Assembly: GCA_927443375.1 (NCBI GenBank)
Contig: CAKMKL010000013.1
Location: forward strand, 1-59,283
Length of the DNA: 59,283 bases
Direction: 5' to 3'
From: an uncultured Paenibacillus sp.
GTDB lineage: Bacteria; Bacillota; Bacilli; Paenibacillales; Paenibacillaceae
This document shows positions 26,286-38,573 of the stretch, in pieces. The notes under the pieces were generated by a model. The model saw only the letters and a program-made list of their open reading frames with translations, did not search any database and was not told the origin of the DNA. A program made the translations under genes and the position numbers. The first letter of the stretch is position 1; every line of letters begins with the position of its first letter.

Positions 26286-27080
26286 CTATAGGATTTGAAA
26301 TACCGGCCTGTCCTGCACAAAGTAGACGGGCAGGCCGGGAAACTGCTGCGACAGCCGCTCGGCCAGCAGCTTCATGCCGGGTGCCTCACTCTCAGCGTGG
26401 CCCAGCATGATCAGCGCCCGGTTGCGACCCTGTGCGGCGGCATCTTTTATATACTCCGGAGTTTCCCATTCCGGCCCTTCTCCGGCAATAATCAGATCGA
26501 GGCCGTCCTGTTCGATGAGGGGAATCGTCATTGGACCTCCGCCTCTATAACCAACCAGAATGCCCACCCGGGTACAGGAAGCAGTTAAATTGCCTGCCAC
26601 ACGCACGTAAGAGATTGCCAGCTGCCGCTTCACCATCTCCGCAGCGTCTTTGACGGACATGGCCGGAATGGTTAATATCGACACTGCGGCCCGGTGCTCA
26701 GTTACATAATCCTGCCAGCCGATTGTACGGATCAGCCCTTCTGTGATTCCGTCCGGCGTGTAACGGTGCACATCATCATGAAACCGGTAAATCCCTATGC
26801 CTGATGATGCAATCAGGGCAGATTTCTGCAAAAATACCGGATCCCTGCCCAGCCATTCCCGCTGATCCTGGTGGCTGTAATAAACCCCTTCATGAGTGAC
26901 GATCAGGTTCGCCCCTAACGCAGCCGCCTGTTCAATTACATATTGCGAGGCTGCAAAGGCCGTAACGATCCCCCGCACCTCTGTATCCAGGCTCCCCGGG
27001 TCCAGCTTGTCCACGGTTGGATCAATCCGGCTGATACCTGCCGTCAAGCTATCAATGATATGTCCGAAGGTAATTGTCAT
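26286..27080 (-). CDS. Nif3-like dinuclear metal centre protein
   Basis: The Nif3/DUF34 family forms a toroidal hexamer with a two-metal site and has no agreed enzymatic role. This 264-residue member has the C-terminal motif LGHAESEAPG, matching the usual GHxxSE metal site, and a central RVGILVGYRGGG. The N-terminal motif is LIVTHEGVYY, where THHP is normal, so one metal ligand may differ. The ATG at 27080 has GAGGTG at a proper distance; the ATG at 27086 is too close to it. The gene lies 13 bp after the GH67 gene and is surely cotranscribed with it, an unusual partner. Confidence 0.82.
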   Translation of the reverse strand: MTITFGHIIDSLTAGISRIDPTVDKLDPGSLDTEVRGIVTAFAASQYVIEQAAALGANLIVTHEGVYYSHQDQREWLGRDPVFLQKSALIASSGIGIYRFHDDVHRYTPDGITEGLIRTIGWQDYVTEHRAAVSILTIPAMSVKDAAEMVKRQLAISYVRVAGNLTASCTRVGILVGYRGGGPMTIPLIEQDGLDLIIAGEGPEWETPEYIKDAAAQGRNRALIMLGHAESEAPGMKLLAERLSQQFPGLPVYFVQDRPVFQIL

Positions 27081-27093
27081 GGCCATTCACCTC

Positions 27094-29184
27094 TTAGTAG
27101 ATGGTCCGCTGGCTTTCATCCATAATGCCGCTCTTTCTGAAGAAATACGTATTGATCTGGTCGCGCCATTCCTTGGCATGAGCAGCCTGCCCTCGTAGGC
27201 GCTCCTCTACCTGCACATACAGATCTTCTCTGAGGTTCCCCTGCAAGCTGTTCCATAAGGTGACCAGCTCTTCAGCACGTTCTGCGCCGGCAAAATGAGT
27301 ATCATAAATATGCTGGATCACCGTTTTGCCGGAATGGAGCACATGGGTATACGGAACATGATGGAAGAACAGCAGCAATTCATCGGGGCATTCCTCGAGC
27401 GATTCATAACGTGCAGCATTGCTGCCGATATACTGGGAACTGTACCCTGTACCACTCTTCACGGTCCGGTCGACTCCAATCCCGCGGTTGTCAGCATAAT
27501 GGTACGTTCCCCACTGGGAATATTCATAGCCGTCCACATTCGGCCCGTAATGATGCTCCGGATTGATCATCCAGCCCACTCCGAGCGGAGCTGTATAGGA
27601 TTCATAAATCTCCCACGAATCCAGCAGAATCCGGCTGATCACGGCCGCCGTTGTTGGATTCTGGCCAAAGGTAAGAGCGATCCATTCCCCGGCAATCTCT
27701 TCCGCACTCAGCTCCGGATCCCAGGCCAAACGGCCGTATCCGTACAGATTAGCCTGGGCCAGCAGATGGCCGGTCCAGTTAAGGTCATTTCCTACATTGG
27801 ACACCGCCGCGATCCCGCTGTACCGGTTGCCCCACAGCGAGCCGTCTACGATATGCTTGACCGGAGAAGCTTCCCCCTTGGCATTCGTATTGAATTCCAG
27901 CACCTCTTTCCACTGGGGGACAAGGTAACAGACATGGCGCTGCTGGCCGGTATATTCCTGGGCAATCTGGAATTCGATCACTTGATTGGTCCGCTCAAGC
28001 GCCCCGAACAGCGGGGATACCGGTTCCCGGACCTGGAAATCCATCGGCCCGTTCTTGATCTGCAGAATGACATTGTCTTTGAATTTGCCGTCTAATGGTT
28101 TGAAGTGATCATACGCCGCTCTCGCCCGGTCTGTCTTGCGGTCGCGCCAGTCCTGCTTACAGTTGTACACAAAGCAGCGCCAGATGACGATTCCGCCATA
28201 GGGCTCAAGGGCTTCCGCCAGCATATTCGCACCATCAGCATGGTCGCGCCCGTAAGTGAACGGTCCCGGACGGTTCTCCGAATCCGCCTTGACCACGAAG
28301 CCGCCGAAATCGGGGATCGCCTGGTAGATATCGGCCGCTTTGCGCTGCCACCAGCTGCGCACACCCGGATCGAGCGGATCAGCTGTGCCTACTTCCCCTT
28401 CATGCATCGGTCCGGCAAAATTAACGCTCAGGAACAACCGGATGCCATACAGCCTGAACATATCAGCAATACTTGCCACCTCGGGTAAATAATCTGAAAT
28501 AAACAGCGTCTCCAGGGCATGGACATTCACATTATTGATTGCGATGGCATTGATGCCGGTCAAGGACATCAGCCGCGCGTAGTCGCGGATCCGCCCCATA
28601 TCCCCTGTAAACCGGTTATTTTCATAGAAGAAGGATCTCCCCGCATACCCCCGCTCCACACTGCCGTCAAAGTTATCCCAATGATTGATCATCCGCAGCC
28701 CGTTTACCGGATTCACGGTTACATCGAGTTCCTCAATCTCCTGCAATGTGCCGAGCAGGCGCAGCAGGTGAAACACTCCATAGAGAACGCCTGCCGGCGA
28801 AGCGGCTCCTACAGCAATGCAGTTATGATCTGCACTCGTGCGGATGGCGAACCCTTCACGTTCCACCTTGTCGATGTCAGCCTCATGAAACACATTGCGG
28901 ATTAGCGTATTTCCGCCCTCAAAGGTGCCGATGGCAACCCTAGAAGCGCCGGGGCTTAACTCATGTTCTGCCTGGACCCGGATAGCAAGCATGCCTTCGA
29001 TGCCCCTGCTCCATTCTGCCAGCGCAGCCTGAACCGTATCATCCGCTTCCGTAACGCTCACTGCTCCGCACCATTTCACATATTGCTCCTGCAGCCTGCC
29101 CTGCGGCAGTGCCGGATAGCCCAGCCAGGCGCTGTAGCCCTGGTCTTCTACCGAAACATGATGCTCATTGGATTCTTTCATCAT
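27094..29184 (-). CDS. aguA: GH67 alpha-glucuronidase
   Basis: This enzyme cleaves alpha-1,2-linked (4-O-methyl)glucuronic acid from xylooligosaccharides. The protein has 696 residues, the family length, and no signal peptide, so it works on imported aldouronates. The barrel contains [14 protein letters not shown] with the probable general-acid glutamate, and [19 protein letters not shown] with the aspartate and glutamate of the GH67 active site. [20 protein letters not shown] is another strongly conserved stretch. AGGAGGAG precedes the ATG. It lies between GH52 and Nif3 in one operon and releases the glucuronate used by UxaC. Confidence 0.95.
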   Translation of the reverse strand: MMKESNEHHVSVEDQGYSAWLGYPALPQGRLQEQYVKWCGAVSVTEADDTVQAALAEWSRGIEGMLAIRVQAEHELSPGASRVAIGTFEGGNTLIRNVFHEADIDKVEREGFAIRTSADHNCIAVGAASPAGVLYGVFHLLRLLGTLQEIEELDVTVNPVNGLRMINHWDNFDGSVERGYAGRSFFYENNRFTGDMGRIRDYARLMSLTGINAIAINNVNVHALETLFISDYLPEVASIADMFRLYGIRLFLSVNFAGPMHEGEVGTADPLDPGVRSWWQRKAADIYQAIPDFGGFVVKADSENRPGPFTYGRDHADGANMLAEALEPYGGIVIWRCFVYNCKQDWRDRKTDRARAAYDHFKPLDGKFKDNVILQIKNGPMDFQVREPVSPLFGALERTNQVIEFQIAQEYTGQQRHVCYLVPQWKEVLEFNTNAKGEASPVKHIVDGSLWGNRYSGIAAVSNVGNDLNWTGHLLAQANLYGYGRLAWDPELSAEEIAGEWIALTFGQNPTTAAVISRILLDSWEIYESYTAPLGVGWMINPEHHYGPNVDGYEYSQWGTYHYADNRGIGVDRTVKSGTGYSSQYIGSNAARYESLEECPDELLLFFHHVPYTHVLHSGKTVIQHIYDTHFAGAERAEELVTLWNSLQGNLREDLYVQVEERLRGQAAHAKEWRDQINTYFFRKSGIMDESQRTIY

Positions 29185-29228
29185 CCGGAAGACTCCTCCT
29201 GTGTTTTGCCTGAGTATTGGATATAAGC

Positions 29229-31460
29229 CTAGCTATTGGTCTTTCTGCAGCCCGTCAGCGATCTGCTTCCAGTACCCTCCAGGAGCCAGAGGATTGCTGT
29301 AACTCCGCGGGGGTAGTACTTACTTCCTCCTATCAGGCCGGACAAGATCTGGTCACTCCAGCACCAGTAGGACAGCTCGGGATGCAGCAGCCAGTTCACG
29401 TGCGCAGCATCAGCCGCAAGCCCGCCTTCCTCCCAAGGCAGCTGCAGAATCTCCCGGGCGATGAACTGGGACAGATAAATTTTGCTGAGCCAGGAGTTGT
29501 TGCTTGTAGAGGACAGCTTCCAGCCTCCATCATCGAACAGGCATACGCCCGGAACCAGCACCGTATTGAGGTGTGTATTCAGTGCGCTGAGATACTCCGC
29601 AAATCTGCCGCCGGGATCAAGCGCTTCTCCGCAGCCGGTGAAGAGCGGGAAGACCAGGCCTTCAATCGCCGGAATGATACAGGATTGATTGTCTTCGTGG
29701 ATAATAGCGGGAATATAGCCTTCACAGTTTAATTGGGAAGATAGCGAAGCGGCACATTTCACGGCCTGCTGCCCTGCCTCCGCTGCCAGTTCAGCCAGCC
29801 CTTCCTGTCCGAAGAATTTCTCCAGCGCTACATAAGCCGCCCAGCATTTTCCTGCCATATAAATGTTATTGCGGGACTGCCCAAGCGAGGTATCCAGGCT
29901 GTCATAGGTAGTGATTTCGGCACCGCCTTGCGTCCGGTTGCTGTCCAGACCCATCAGGCCGTTGCGCTGGCTGCTGTCCGGATGATCGCGGTTCAGCATG
30001 CTGTCAAAGCAGGCACGGAGTGTCGGGAGCATTTTATCGGTGAAATCGCGGTCTTGGGTCTGTTCAATGTAGACGAGCGCCGAGACCAGCCAATTGACCA
30101 GCTCCTCATGGCTCATATAAGAGAAGCAGTCATCCAGCCCGGCCAGCTCATAAGCGGAGTACTGCGGCCGCGAGAATACATTGGCTACCCCGACATCATG
30201 AGTGAAGCTGATCCCTCCGGGGTACTCCTCGTTTCCGCCCGGAAAGACAACCTTATCCTCATAGCTGTAGCGGTCCACGAACAATTCGAGCTCATTGCGC
30301 ACTGTCCAAGGGTTCATCACCAGTTCAAAGAACAGCTGATCCGCCGTCAAATCCAGCGTATTCATCATCCGGTATTCGCCTTCATTCACGATCCAGATGT
30401 ACCTATCCCCCCCGTCATGCAGAAGCTGTGTGCTGCCATAATAGCTGTGAATCGCATGCGAGAGCATGAAGGTCTGATCTCCGGTAAGCCCGGCAGAGTT
30501 AATCCATGAATCCGCTGCTGAACAGGAGCCGGTGAGCTCATCAAAATGCTCAAGCGCATAGCCGGCCACGGCATCAATATTGTGAAAGTAACGGGTATAG
30601 GCATAGTTGGTATCGATACCTGTAGTCACCAGTCCGCCCCGGTAAAAACAGATGGCAAAACGGTACGTCCGTTTCTCCCCCGCAGGAACCTCCATCAACA
30701 CCGCGCCCGTGCCGCCCAGACCAAATGCCAGGTTATGCTCAAGCTTAGCCTCCAGAATCTTCTCCATCGTGAACCCGAGCGCAGACTGCACCCCTTCAGC
30801 CTCACAGGCAATTGCCGTTAACCGGCCTTGTCCAATTCCTTGAAAAGCCCCGCCGCTGGTGTCGCTGAGTCTGCGCATGGAGCTGTAGGGATCGCTGCCC
30901 TCATAGCCGAAGAAGCCTTTACGTGTAAAAGTCCCTTTAGTGTTGTCGAGTGTGAGCTCCGCGAAGACTGCCGGCAGCAGGGCTGCCTTGAGCTTAGCTT
31001 CATCAGCAGCGGCCGGATCAGGCACCGGACGGACAGGGGAGTACACTTGAAAAGTCAGGTCACCCGCCTGCCAGGTATCCGTCGCTGCCCCAAGTGTTCT
31101 GCTGATCTCATGATCTTGAAACGCTTTCAAAATTACGCCCGACGGCTTACGCCCACCGTTAGGCTTGGCTTCGTCATTTTCGCCCGGCGGAACAGGGAAT
31201 CCCTGCTGTAATTCCTTCGCGGTTTCATCCGCCTTTTCTATATCATATCTGGCACCGGCATCCTCGACCTGATCGAAAAAAGGCAGCGCCTCGTAGCTTG
31301 CACCGTCTGCGGACTGGAATCCGATATACACATTCTGGTCAGCCGGTTTACCCAGCTCCAGTCCAAGTCCCCCATGTTTGCCTTTAAAACCTAAAGTAAA
31401 ACTTGCAAAAGCACCTATCGGTGAATGCTGAACATTGTAGAACAGATTAGATTTTGTCAT
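29229..31460 (-). CDS. GH52 beta-xylosidase
   Basis: GH52 enzymes are retaining beta-xylosidases found in Geobacillus and Paenibacillus. The protein has 743 residues, slightly longer than the usual 705, through an insertion near residues 90-105 ([13 protein letters not shown]). The N-terminus [19 protein letters not shown] and the stretch [18 protein letters not shown] are diagnostic. The nucleophile glutamate lies in [10 protein letters not shown] and the acid/base aspartate in [11 protein letters not shown]. There is no signal peptide, so it acts on imported xylooligosaccharides. AAGGAG precedes the ATG. It is the first gene of the operon, divergent from an AraC regulator. Confidence 0.96.
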   Translation of the reverse strand: MTKSNLFYNVQHSPIGAFASFTLGFKGKHGGLGLELGKPADQNVYIGFQSADGASYEALPFFDQVEDAGARYDIEKADETAKELQQGFPVPPGENDEAKPNGGRKPSGVILKAFQDHEISRTLGAATDTWQAGDLTFQVYSPVRPVPDPAAADEAKLKAALLPAVFAELTLDNTKGTFTRKGFFGYEGSDPYSSMRRLSDTSGGAFQGIGQGRLTAIACEAEGVQSALGFTMEKILEAKLEHNLAFGLGGTGAVLMEVPAGEKRTYRFAICFYRGGLVTTGIDTNYAYTRYFHNIDAVAGYALEHFDELTGSCSAADSWINSAGLTGDQTFMLSHAIHSYYGSTQLLHDGGDRYIWIVNEGEYRMMNTLDLTADQLFFELVMNPWTVRNELELFVDRYSYEDKVVFPGGNEEYPGGISFTHDVGVANVFSRPQYSAYELAGLDDCFSYMSHEELVNWLVSALVYIEQTQDRDFTDKMLPTLRACFDSMLNRDHPDSSQRNGLMGLDSNRTQGGAEITTYDSLDTSLGQSRNNIYMAGKCWAAYVALEKFFGQEGLAELAAEAGQQAVKCAASLSSQLNCEGYIPAIIHEDNQSCIIPAIEGLVFPLFTGCGEALDPGGRFAEYLSALNTHLNTVLVPGVCLFDDGGWKLSSTSNNSWLSKIYLSQFIAREILQLPWEEGGLAADAAHVNWLLHPELSYWCWSDQILSGLIGGSKYYPRGVTAILWLLEGTGSRSLTGCRKTNS

Positions 31461-31641
31461 AATGACTCCTTCCCGGTTCGTACGTTTAGGATCGATTGCT
31501 CTGATGGTACTTCCTTATCCTACCACGGAGCCGCCCGGCGGGAACATTGTCAAATCAAGCAATAATTTACCCAAATCAAGCTACTGTCAGCTATACTAAT
31601 AGAGATATCAGTGAACTAGATATACCAAGGGGGAACAGCAC

Positions 31642-32550
31642 ATGGCTTCAGCTTTTATGCCGCCTGCACTTGGACAAAGCATCAGTGAAACGATTATACC
31701 GGACGTAAAAACTACGCTGAACCTGTTCGGCATGCATCTGAGGAAAGTAAGCGGTGCCTGGAATTATCCAATTCATGCCCACCCGCAGTACGAATTCAAC
31801 TATGTGCTTGAAGGTGAGCAGCGGATGATCGTTAATAACCGCAGCTATACGCAGCGGGCCGGGGATCTGGTCCTGCTCAGACCCGGAGACTCCCATTCCA
31901 GCCAGAGCGGCAACGGCCAGCCGTTCACCTATTTCTGTATTCATTTTGACATTGATGACAAGCTTCTGATCTCACTGCTGAGCCGGCTGAATCATATGCT
32001 CTTTACCGCGGAAAGCCCCATTGCGCATAAACTCACGCCTCCCCTAAGCAAATTAGTGGACATTTCAACCACAATCCATGGGGATATTACCATGTCCCAG
32101 CGGATGATGCTGCAGTCTGCAGTCTTTGACCTGTTCGGCCAGCTGTGGGAGGCGTTCTCGATTGAGGCGAATCTGCATGCTTCTGCTACTTATGAGAAGG
32201 TAGAGCTTGCCCACCAGATCCGCAGCCGCCTCCAGGGACTTGTCTACCAGCAGTTCAAGCATGATGTACAGGAAGACCGGACGCTTGGCGTCGATGATAT
32301 TGCCGCAGAGCTGGGTATCAGCTCCTCGCACTGCTACCGGGTATTCCGGCAGGTGTTCGGTCTCTCCCCCCGGGAGTTCCTCTCCCAGCAGATGCTTCAT
32401 GAGGCCAAGGTGCTGCTGGATGATCTGCGGCTGCCGGTCAGCCACATCTCTGCCCTGCTCGGCTACCGCGATATTGCCCATTTCAGCCGCCAGTTCAAAC
32501 GCTGGCATGGCAAATCTCCCAGGGAGTACCGGGAATCGGGCGGGGAATAA
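31642..32550 (+). CDS. AraC-family regulator, cupin type, beside the GH52 operon
   Basis: A 302-residue regulator with an N-terminal cupin sensor domain (HAHPQYEFNYVLEGEQR, about residues 45-100, and RPGDSHS) and a C-terminal AraC pair of helix-turn-helix motifs (ELGISSSHCYRVFRQVFGLS and ALLGYRDIAHFSRQFKRWHG). Cupins of this type bind sugars. Its promoter faces the GH52-GH67 operon across 181 bp, so it is the likely activator of xylooligosaccharide use. AAGGGGGA precedes the ATG. Confidence 0.9.
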   Translation: MASAFMPPALGQSISETIIPDVKTTLNLFGMHLRKVSGAWNYPIHAHPQYEFNYVLEGEQRMIVNNRSYTQRAGDLVLLRPGDSHSSQSGNGQPFTYFCIHFDIDDKLLISLLSRLNHMLFTAESPIAHKLTPPLSKLVDISTTIHGDITMSQRMMLQSAVFDLFGQLWEAFSIEANLHASATYEKVELAHQIRSRLQGLVYQQFKHDVQEDRTLGVDDIAAELGISSSHCYRVFRQVFGLSPREFLSQQMLHEAKVLLDDLRLPVSHISALLGYRDIAHFSRQFKRWHGKSPREYRESGGE

Positions 32551-32553
32551 CAC

Positions 32554-32602
32554 AAAAGAACCTTCAGAACACCGCATGATAGCGGCGCTGAAGGTTCTTT
32601 TT
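32554..32602. terminator. Bidirectional terminator
   Basis: A 14-bp perfect stem (AAAAGAACCTTCAG with CTGAAGGTTCTTTT) has A and T runs at its ends. It separates the AraC gene from the convergent broken GH1 gene. Confidence 0.9.
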
Positions 32603-32643
32603 GAATGACTGATGTTGCTGGCCCTCTTGCGGTACTCCCAGAT

Positions 32644-33985
<1,342 letters not shown>

Positions 33986-36569
33986 CTACTGAATTTTTAC
34001 CGGACCAAGCAGCCCTGACGGCTCCTGAATCATGTATTGTGATAAATAATCCTGTTCCTGCTTACCGAGATTGTTCGTCACTTCAATGACGAGATGATTC
34101 TCTCCCGCGCGTAAGGCGCTGCCTGCATCAAAAATATAAGGAGGGCAAATTTTCACCCCCAGATATTGACCGTTGACTGTAACCTCCGCAACCTCGTACA
34201 CCCGGCCCAGATCAAGCACGGCAGCTGCCAGAGCCTCTTCCTCCAAAATGAATGAGAGCTCGTAGCGTATCGTTCCGGAGAAACGTTTCTTTCCTTCCAG
34301 CCTGGATATATCCTCAAGCGAAATTAATGTCTGCCCGGATGAAAAGGCCGGATACGCTGTTGCTGATGCGAACGAAACCGTCCATTCTCCCGCGATTTCG
34401 GTAGCTGTGCCCTTCAAACGCGGAGCTGCTTCACTTTCCTCCCTGCTTTCAAGAATCACAATAGATTCATAAGGATGAAGCGTAAGGGTTACCGCAGTTC
34501 TGCCACTGGACTCCGCTTGTGTGACCGGAAGCATCTGATTGGCAAACCCGTCATAGGCGACAACCGGACGATCGCCACTAAGCGTCACCGTGGTTTCGAT
34601 CACCTTATAGGGATCTTCATTAAAGAACATGTAGACGTCGCCTTCTGCCTGGCGGTAATGATAACTGCGCAGGTAAGGCTGATGCTCCGAAGTCTGGACG
34701 TCGTGATAGCCGCCTTTTTTAAGCTGAATCGAGAAATCCTCAAGGCTGCTTACTGCCATGTGTTCCAGCAGCACTCCATCCACCGGTTCGCCCAGTTCGT
34801 TTCTGACCGGAAGCCCGTCAATGAACTGCACGAGGATGCCCGCATCCGTAAATGCCTTGACCACCTCCAGCAGCGCCTGCGGCAGTGCCTCCGCATAAGG
34901 AATAACCAGTGCGCTGAACGATTGTCCGTTAACCGTATATGTGCTATTTCCCAGCTTGGCCTCTAGGATCAAGTCAACCGGAATAACGTCGAACTCAATC
35001 TGCTGCTGTGCCAGCTCCTTCGCCGGCTTCTGGAACAGCATGTACTCACCTAACCATTCCGCCTCGGCATGATACAGGAGTCCAACGTTCGCGACATGCT
35101 GTCCGCCGTTCAGTAAATGGCTCACCCGGTTCAGGTAATCGAACAGCACGTTCATGAACCGGTACTGCGGGTTATGTCCTCTGGCATCCAGATGCGGCGG
35201 GCAGTCGGGATCGGGAAACTCTTTTGGCGAGAAGGCGTGGGGCACAAAATGGGTGCCCCCCCGGACCAGCATATGGTCGGTAATCCATTTCATCAGCTTA
35301 ATGCCCTCCGCCCAGCCGTAGGCCCCGTATACCTCGCACATGGTGCGGTTCAGCTTCTTAGGATCGAGATGCCCGAGGGAAGCCCCCATCTTGGCCAGTC
35401 CATAATGGAAAAACTCTCCGTCCCAGCCCTTGGCCGTCATCGACTTAAAAGGCCCCTTGTCCATGCCTGGCATGATCTGATTCAGCACGACATCGATCCC
35501 AGCCATATCCTGTTCCCAGATCGCTCTGAAAAAATGACCGGCCCCATAGCCAAGCCGTGCATGCGCATTGTTATCCTCAATCAGATGACCAATGTACTCG
35601 ACGCCCCGCTCACGGCACCAGGCCGCTAATGTTCCGGTAAAGGCTTCGCCGTACATCCGGCTTACAATATCCATGTATTTATTGCTCTACACCTTCTGCA
35701 TCTACTGTAGAGAGAAGCGGGAGCAGCAGCCGTTCCTCCGGTGTGAACCAGTCCTGAAGGCCTTCCTTCCAAGGCAGAACCATTTCCGCTCTGCCGATGG
35801 AGCCTAACGCGCCATGCATATTGCCGAACCGCGGCTCATCCGAGAAGAAACCGGCAAATGTCTTGCCGAAATCGTTCCGATAGCGGGCATAGTGTGATTC
35901 ATAGACCTCATCAAGCAATACCTTCACAGCTTCCGGGTCTAACGGGTTCAAATAACCCTCAGTGCTGGCTTCCCCGCCGTGGATCGTTTGCAGCATGACG
36001 AATATCCGCCAGTCCCCTTCCGGGATGTCCCAGTATAGAACTCCATCCTGCTCAAAGGAGGTAACATCAACGAAGGTCGAAGGGTCGACGCTGTTCTCTC
36101 CTGTTCTGCGGGCAGCGATAATGCCCAGAATCTGATCATTTACCGCCTTGGGACTCGCAGTAAGACTCATCCGGTTGCCGGGACTTCCCCATTTGACGAG
36201 GAAAGAGGCATCCTCCAGCGGACCTACGAAATCCAGCTGATGGATTTTGAGATATTTTTTGACGAGTTCAGGATGATCTGACTTGATCTTCCCGTTCGCA
36301 TAACCTGTCGGGAAATGGGAGTCATCGAGCAGCCATACCTTCATGCTGCGGCGGCGGGCCTCATCCATAATAATATCCATATCCCTCCACCAGCCCTCGC
36401 CGCAGAAATCGGGGTGCGGCCGGGATTCCACGCAAAAGGCGTGAATGCCGGCATCCTGGATTTTAGCAACGGATTCTCTCAGAAGAGCCTCGTCTTCTCC
36501 ATGCAGCCACAGGAAGGGAAGCACGTAATTATCCTGTTTGTTCTCCAAAACCTCAGTAAGTCTTTTCAT
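33986..36569 (-). pseudogene. Large glycoside hydrolase (GH106/rhamnosidase-like), frameshifted
   Basis: Two adjacent frames make one enzyme of about 860 residues. The first (ATG 36569, AGGAG upstream) has WLHGEDEALLRESVAKIQ, FCVESRPHPDF and GFFSDEPRFGN, and ends in VDAEGVEQ at the stop 35679-35681. The second resumes within 5 bases as KYMDIVSRMYGEAF and ends with a galactose-binding beta-sandwich (VNGQYLGVKICPPYIFDAGS). Removing one base in GAGCAATAAATAC restores E-Q-K-Y-M-D, so this is a single-base insertion. The family call rests on overall architecture and is moderate. The neighbourhood fits plant polysaccharide breakdown. Confidence 0.75.
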
Positions 36570-36687
36570 AAACTCCACTCCTGTCTCTATTTTTAATTCT
36601 CTATCTATTTCCAGCCGTTCTAGGCTAAATGATTTGACTTACCAAACTTAACTTCTTATAGTTAATGGCCAAGGGGGAATGAAAGGC

Positions 36688-37731
36688 ATGTACCGGGAAC
36701 AACTAAAACAGCGGCTTTCGGAATTGTCGGAGAGCGAGCAGCGCCATAAGAAAGATCCTGATAAAGGCCTAAGTTTGTTTGAACAGATGAACCAAGCGGC
36801 AGATGACAACGGCAATCCGGTGTACATTCTGGAGTTCGATCCCTATTCACCTGCGGCGTGGAAGGATTCCAAGTTTCCCGAGAACTCCACCAATTCTTTT
36901 CACATCAACCAGATGGCGATCCGCCAGCACTCCCGCTATTCCAAAATCCCGATGCACATTCACAACTATGTGGAAATCAACTACGTCTATTCGGGGCAGT
37001 GCAAGCAGATTATTAACGGCAAGCGCGTCACCCTCCGCGAAGGAGACCTGTGCATGCTCGATACGAACGTGCCGCACACCATTCTGGATACAACCGAGGA
37101 AGATATCATTATCAACCTCATTATGCTGAAGCCGTTCTTTACCACATCTTTTTTGAGCAGACTGGCGACAACCGGAATTATATCCCACTTCATTGTCAAT
37201 GCGATCTCCCAGATCCAGAATCATAACCGCCACATCATCTTTCATACCGGCAATGAAGCTTCCTTCAAGGAGACGATGGAGAACCTGATGTGCGAGACCT
37301 TCGATCCCGGCTTCTGTTCCAAAGAGATTATCGAATCGTACATGGTGATCGTGTTCAGCAAGCTGCTGAGAACGTTCCAGGGCAACCAGAACACGGACTA
37401 CAGTGACGAAGCCGGCAGAGCCACTCTGATTGAAATCCTGAAATATCTCGAAGACCATTACAAGGACGTCACGCTGATTTCCGCGGCGGCACACTTTAAT
37501 TTCCATCCCAATTATTTTAGTAGCTATTTGAGAAAAGCGACCGGCAGAACGTTCAAGGAGCTTGTGCAAATCCAGCGGATGACCAGTGCCGGCCTCCTCT
37601 TGACCAACACCTCGCGGACCGTGGGGGAGGTGGCCGGTGAAGTCGGCTACAACAATCTCGGGTTCTTTTATAAAAAGTTCGTGGCTTACTATGGCCTGAC
37701 CCCAAGCGACTACCGCAAGCAGTACCGTTAA
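36688..37731 (+). CDS. AraC-family regulator with N-terminal cupin domain
   Basis: A 347-residue regulator. Residues about 75-150 form a cupin (MHIHNYVEINYVYSGQCKQI, then REGDLCMLDTNVPHTI). The C-terminal 100 residues form the AraC DNA-binding domain (FNFHPNYFSSYLRKATGRTF and VGYNNLGFFYKKFVAYYGLTPSDYR). The ATG at 36679 is only one base from the AAGGGGG ribosome-binding site, so ATG 36688 is preferred. It is divergent from the broken GH106-like gene, which it probably once controlled. That leaves a regulator whose target is apparently dead. Confidence 0.88.
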   Translation: MYREQLKQRLSELSESEQRHKKDPDKGLSLFEQMNQAADDNGNPVYILEFDPYSPAAWKDSKFPENSTNSFHINQMAIRQHSRYSKIPMHIHNYVEINYVYSGQCKQIINGKRVTLREGDLCMLDTNVPHTILDTTEEDIIINLIMLKPFFTTSFLSRLATTGIISHFIVNAISQIQNHNRHIIFHTGNEASFKETMENLMCETFDPGFCSKEIIESYMVIVFSKLLRTFQGNQNTDYSDEAGRATLIEILKYLEDHYKDVTLISAAAHFNFHPNYFSSYLRKATGRTFKELVQIQRMTSAGLLLTNTSRTVGEVAGEVGYNNLGFFYKKFVAYYGLTPSDYRKQYR

Positions 37732-37781
37732 AATAGTCATGGCCCCGGTAAAGAAAGCTTCCTCCCGCCGGGGATTACATC

Positions 37782-37801
37782 GCGGCAGAGCCGCTTTTTT
37801 T
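37782..37801 (+). terminator. Intrinsic terminator after the AraC gene
   Basis: The stem GCGGC-AGA-GCCGC is followed by seven T residues. Confidence 0.85.
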
Positions 37802-37813
37802 ATACTACAATCC

Positions 37814-37985
37814 TTAAGAGATGCTCAGAATCAGGTCTCCCGCCCCGGCTTCACGGCTGCTCTCCGCCTTAAGCTCGATAGAGACATGGTCGGCAGTATT
37901 CGTGACAATAACCGGTTTGAAAAAAGGATATGAAAGGGAATCTGTAGATAAGTTGAACTTTAGAATTAGCCAACTGGCAACTTAC
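37814..37985 (-). pseudogene. C-terminal fragment of a lost glycosidase-like gene
   Basis: A minus-strand frame without a start codon runs to the stop at 37814-37816. It reads SLSYPFFKPVIVTNTADHV and IELKAESSREAGAGDLILSI, alternating beta-strand sequence like the terminal sandwich domain of a glycosidase. Upstream it is cut by a stop at about 37984. I infer a deletion remnant at the edge of the polysaccharide locus; the parent family is not identified. Confidence 0.45.
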
Positions 37986-38020
37986 GTACTGCGGGGGATG
38001 TTTGGACTTCCAGCCGCTGT

Positions 38021-38301
38021 TAGGTTTGGATTTCTCGTATATAACTGCTCTTCGCAGTTGAAATCCAAACCTAGCCTATGCTTACGTTGCGAGCTTTCCT
38101 ACGGAAAGCTTTCAGGCGGACGCTACCGCTCCTACAGTTCCAAACTTCCCCTCCGTTGCTTCTGCCTTTAGGCAGTTCTTTGGTGCAGCTTATCTAGCAT
38201 CTGAAAAAGCAATAGAAGTAATACAAGATAGTAAGCTGTTCATTCCAACGCACATTGTAAAACGGTTACAACAAGCTATGAGATTGGTATTACCAGGTTA
38301 G
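38021..38301 (+). repeat. Hairpin element followed by an orphan reading frame
   Basis: A 53-bp perfect hairpin has arms TAGGTTTGGATTTC (38021-38034) and GAAATCCAAACCTA (38060-38073) and an inner 6-bp stem AACTGC/GCAGTT. It is followed by AGCTTTCC-TAC-GGAAAGCT (38092-38110) and a TGCC-TTTA-GGCA stem near 38165. One frame is then open from about 38077 to a stop at 38299, containing AFRQFFGAAYLASEKAIEVI and PTHIVKRLQQAMRLVLPG, but it has no start codon. It reads as a repeated, partly coding scar. I do not recognise the parent. Confidence 0.5.
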
Positions 38302-38573
38302 GCCTTTACCCTTGAATACCCTTACAAGGTTATGATAACAAACAGGGTCGGCTTACGATATCATCACTTCTTAATGAGTTTACTTACCAAACTTAAGATT
38401 TGGTGAAGCGGTTACAGGATAGGCTGCAGCAGCGGAAGGTGCCGGTTCAGGAAAAAGAATTCCTGTTATAGGACAAAAAGGGACGATCCCGGCGGCCTGC
38501 TCACGGCGGCGGAATAACCCCTTGTACGTGGTATGGATAAGCAGAATAATGTTTTTCGATGCAGCGCATTGGT

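Noticed and set aside
31113-31130. CcpA cre site (TTGAAACGCTTTCAA) in the GH52 gene
   Set aside because: It is a good palindrome, but the spacing between CG and the closing CA is one base short of the consensus and it lies deep inside coding sequence.
36847-37740. 297-residue minus-strand frame over the second AraC gene
   Set aside because: It is antisense to a clear AraC protein and has only low-complexity hydrophobic content without motifs.
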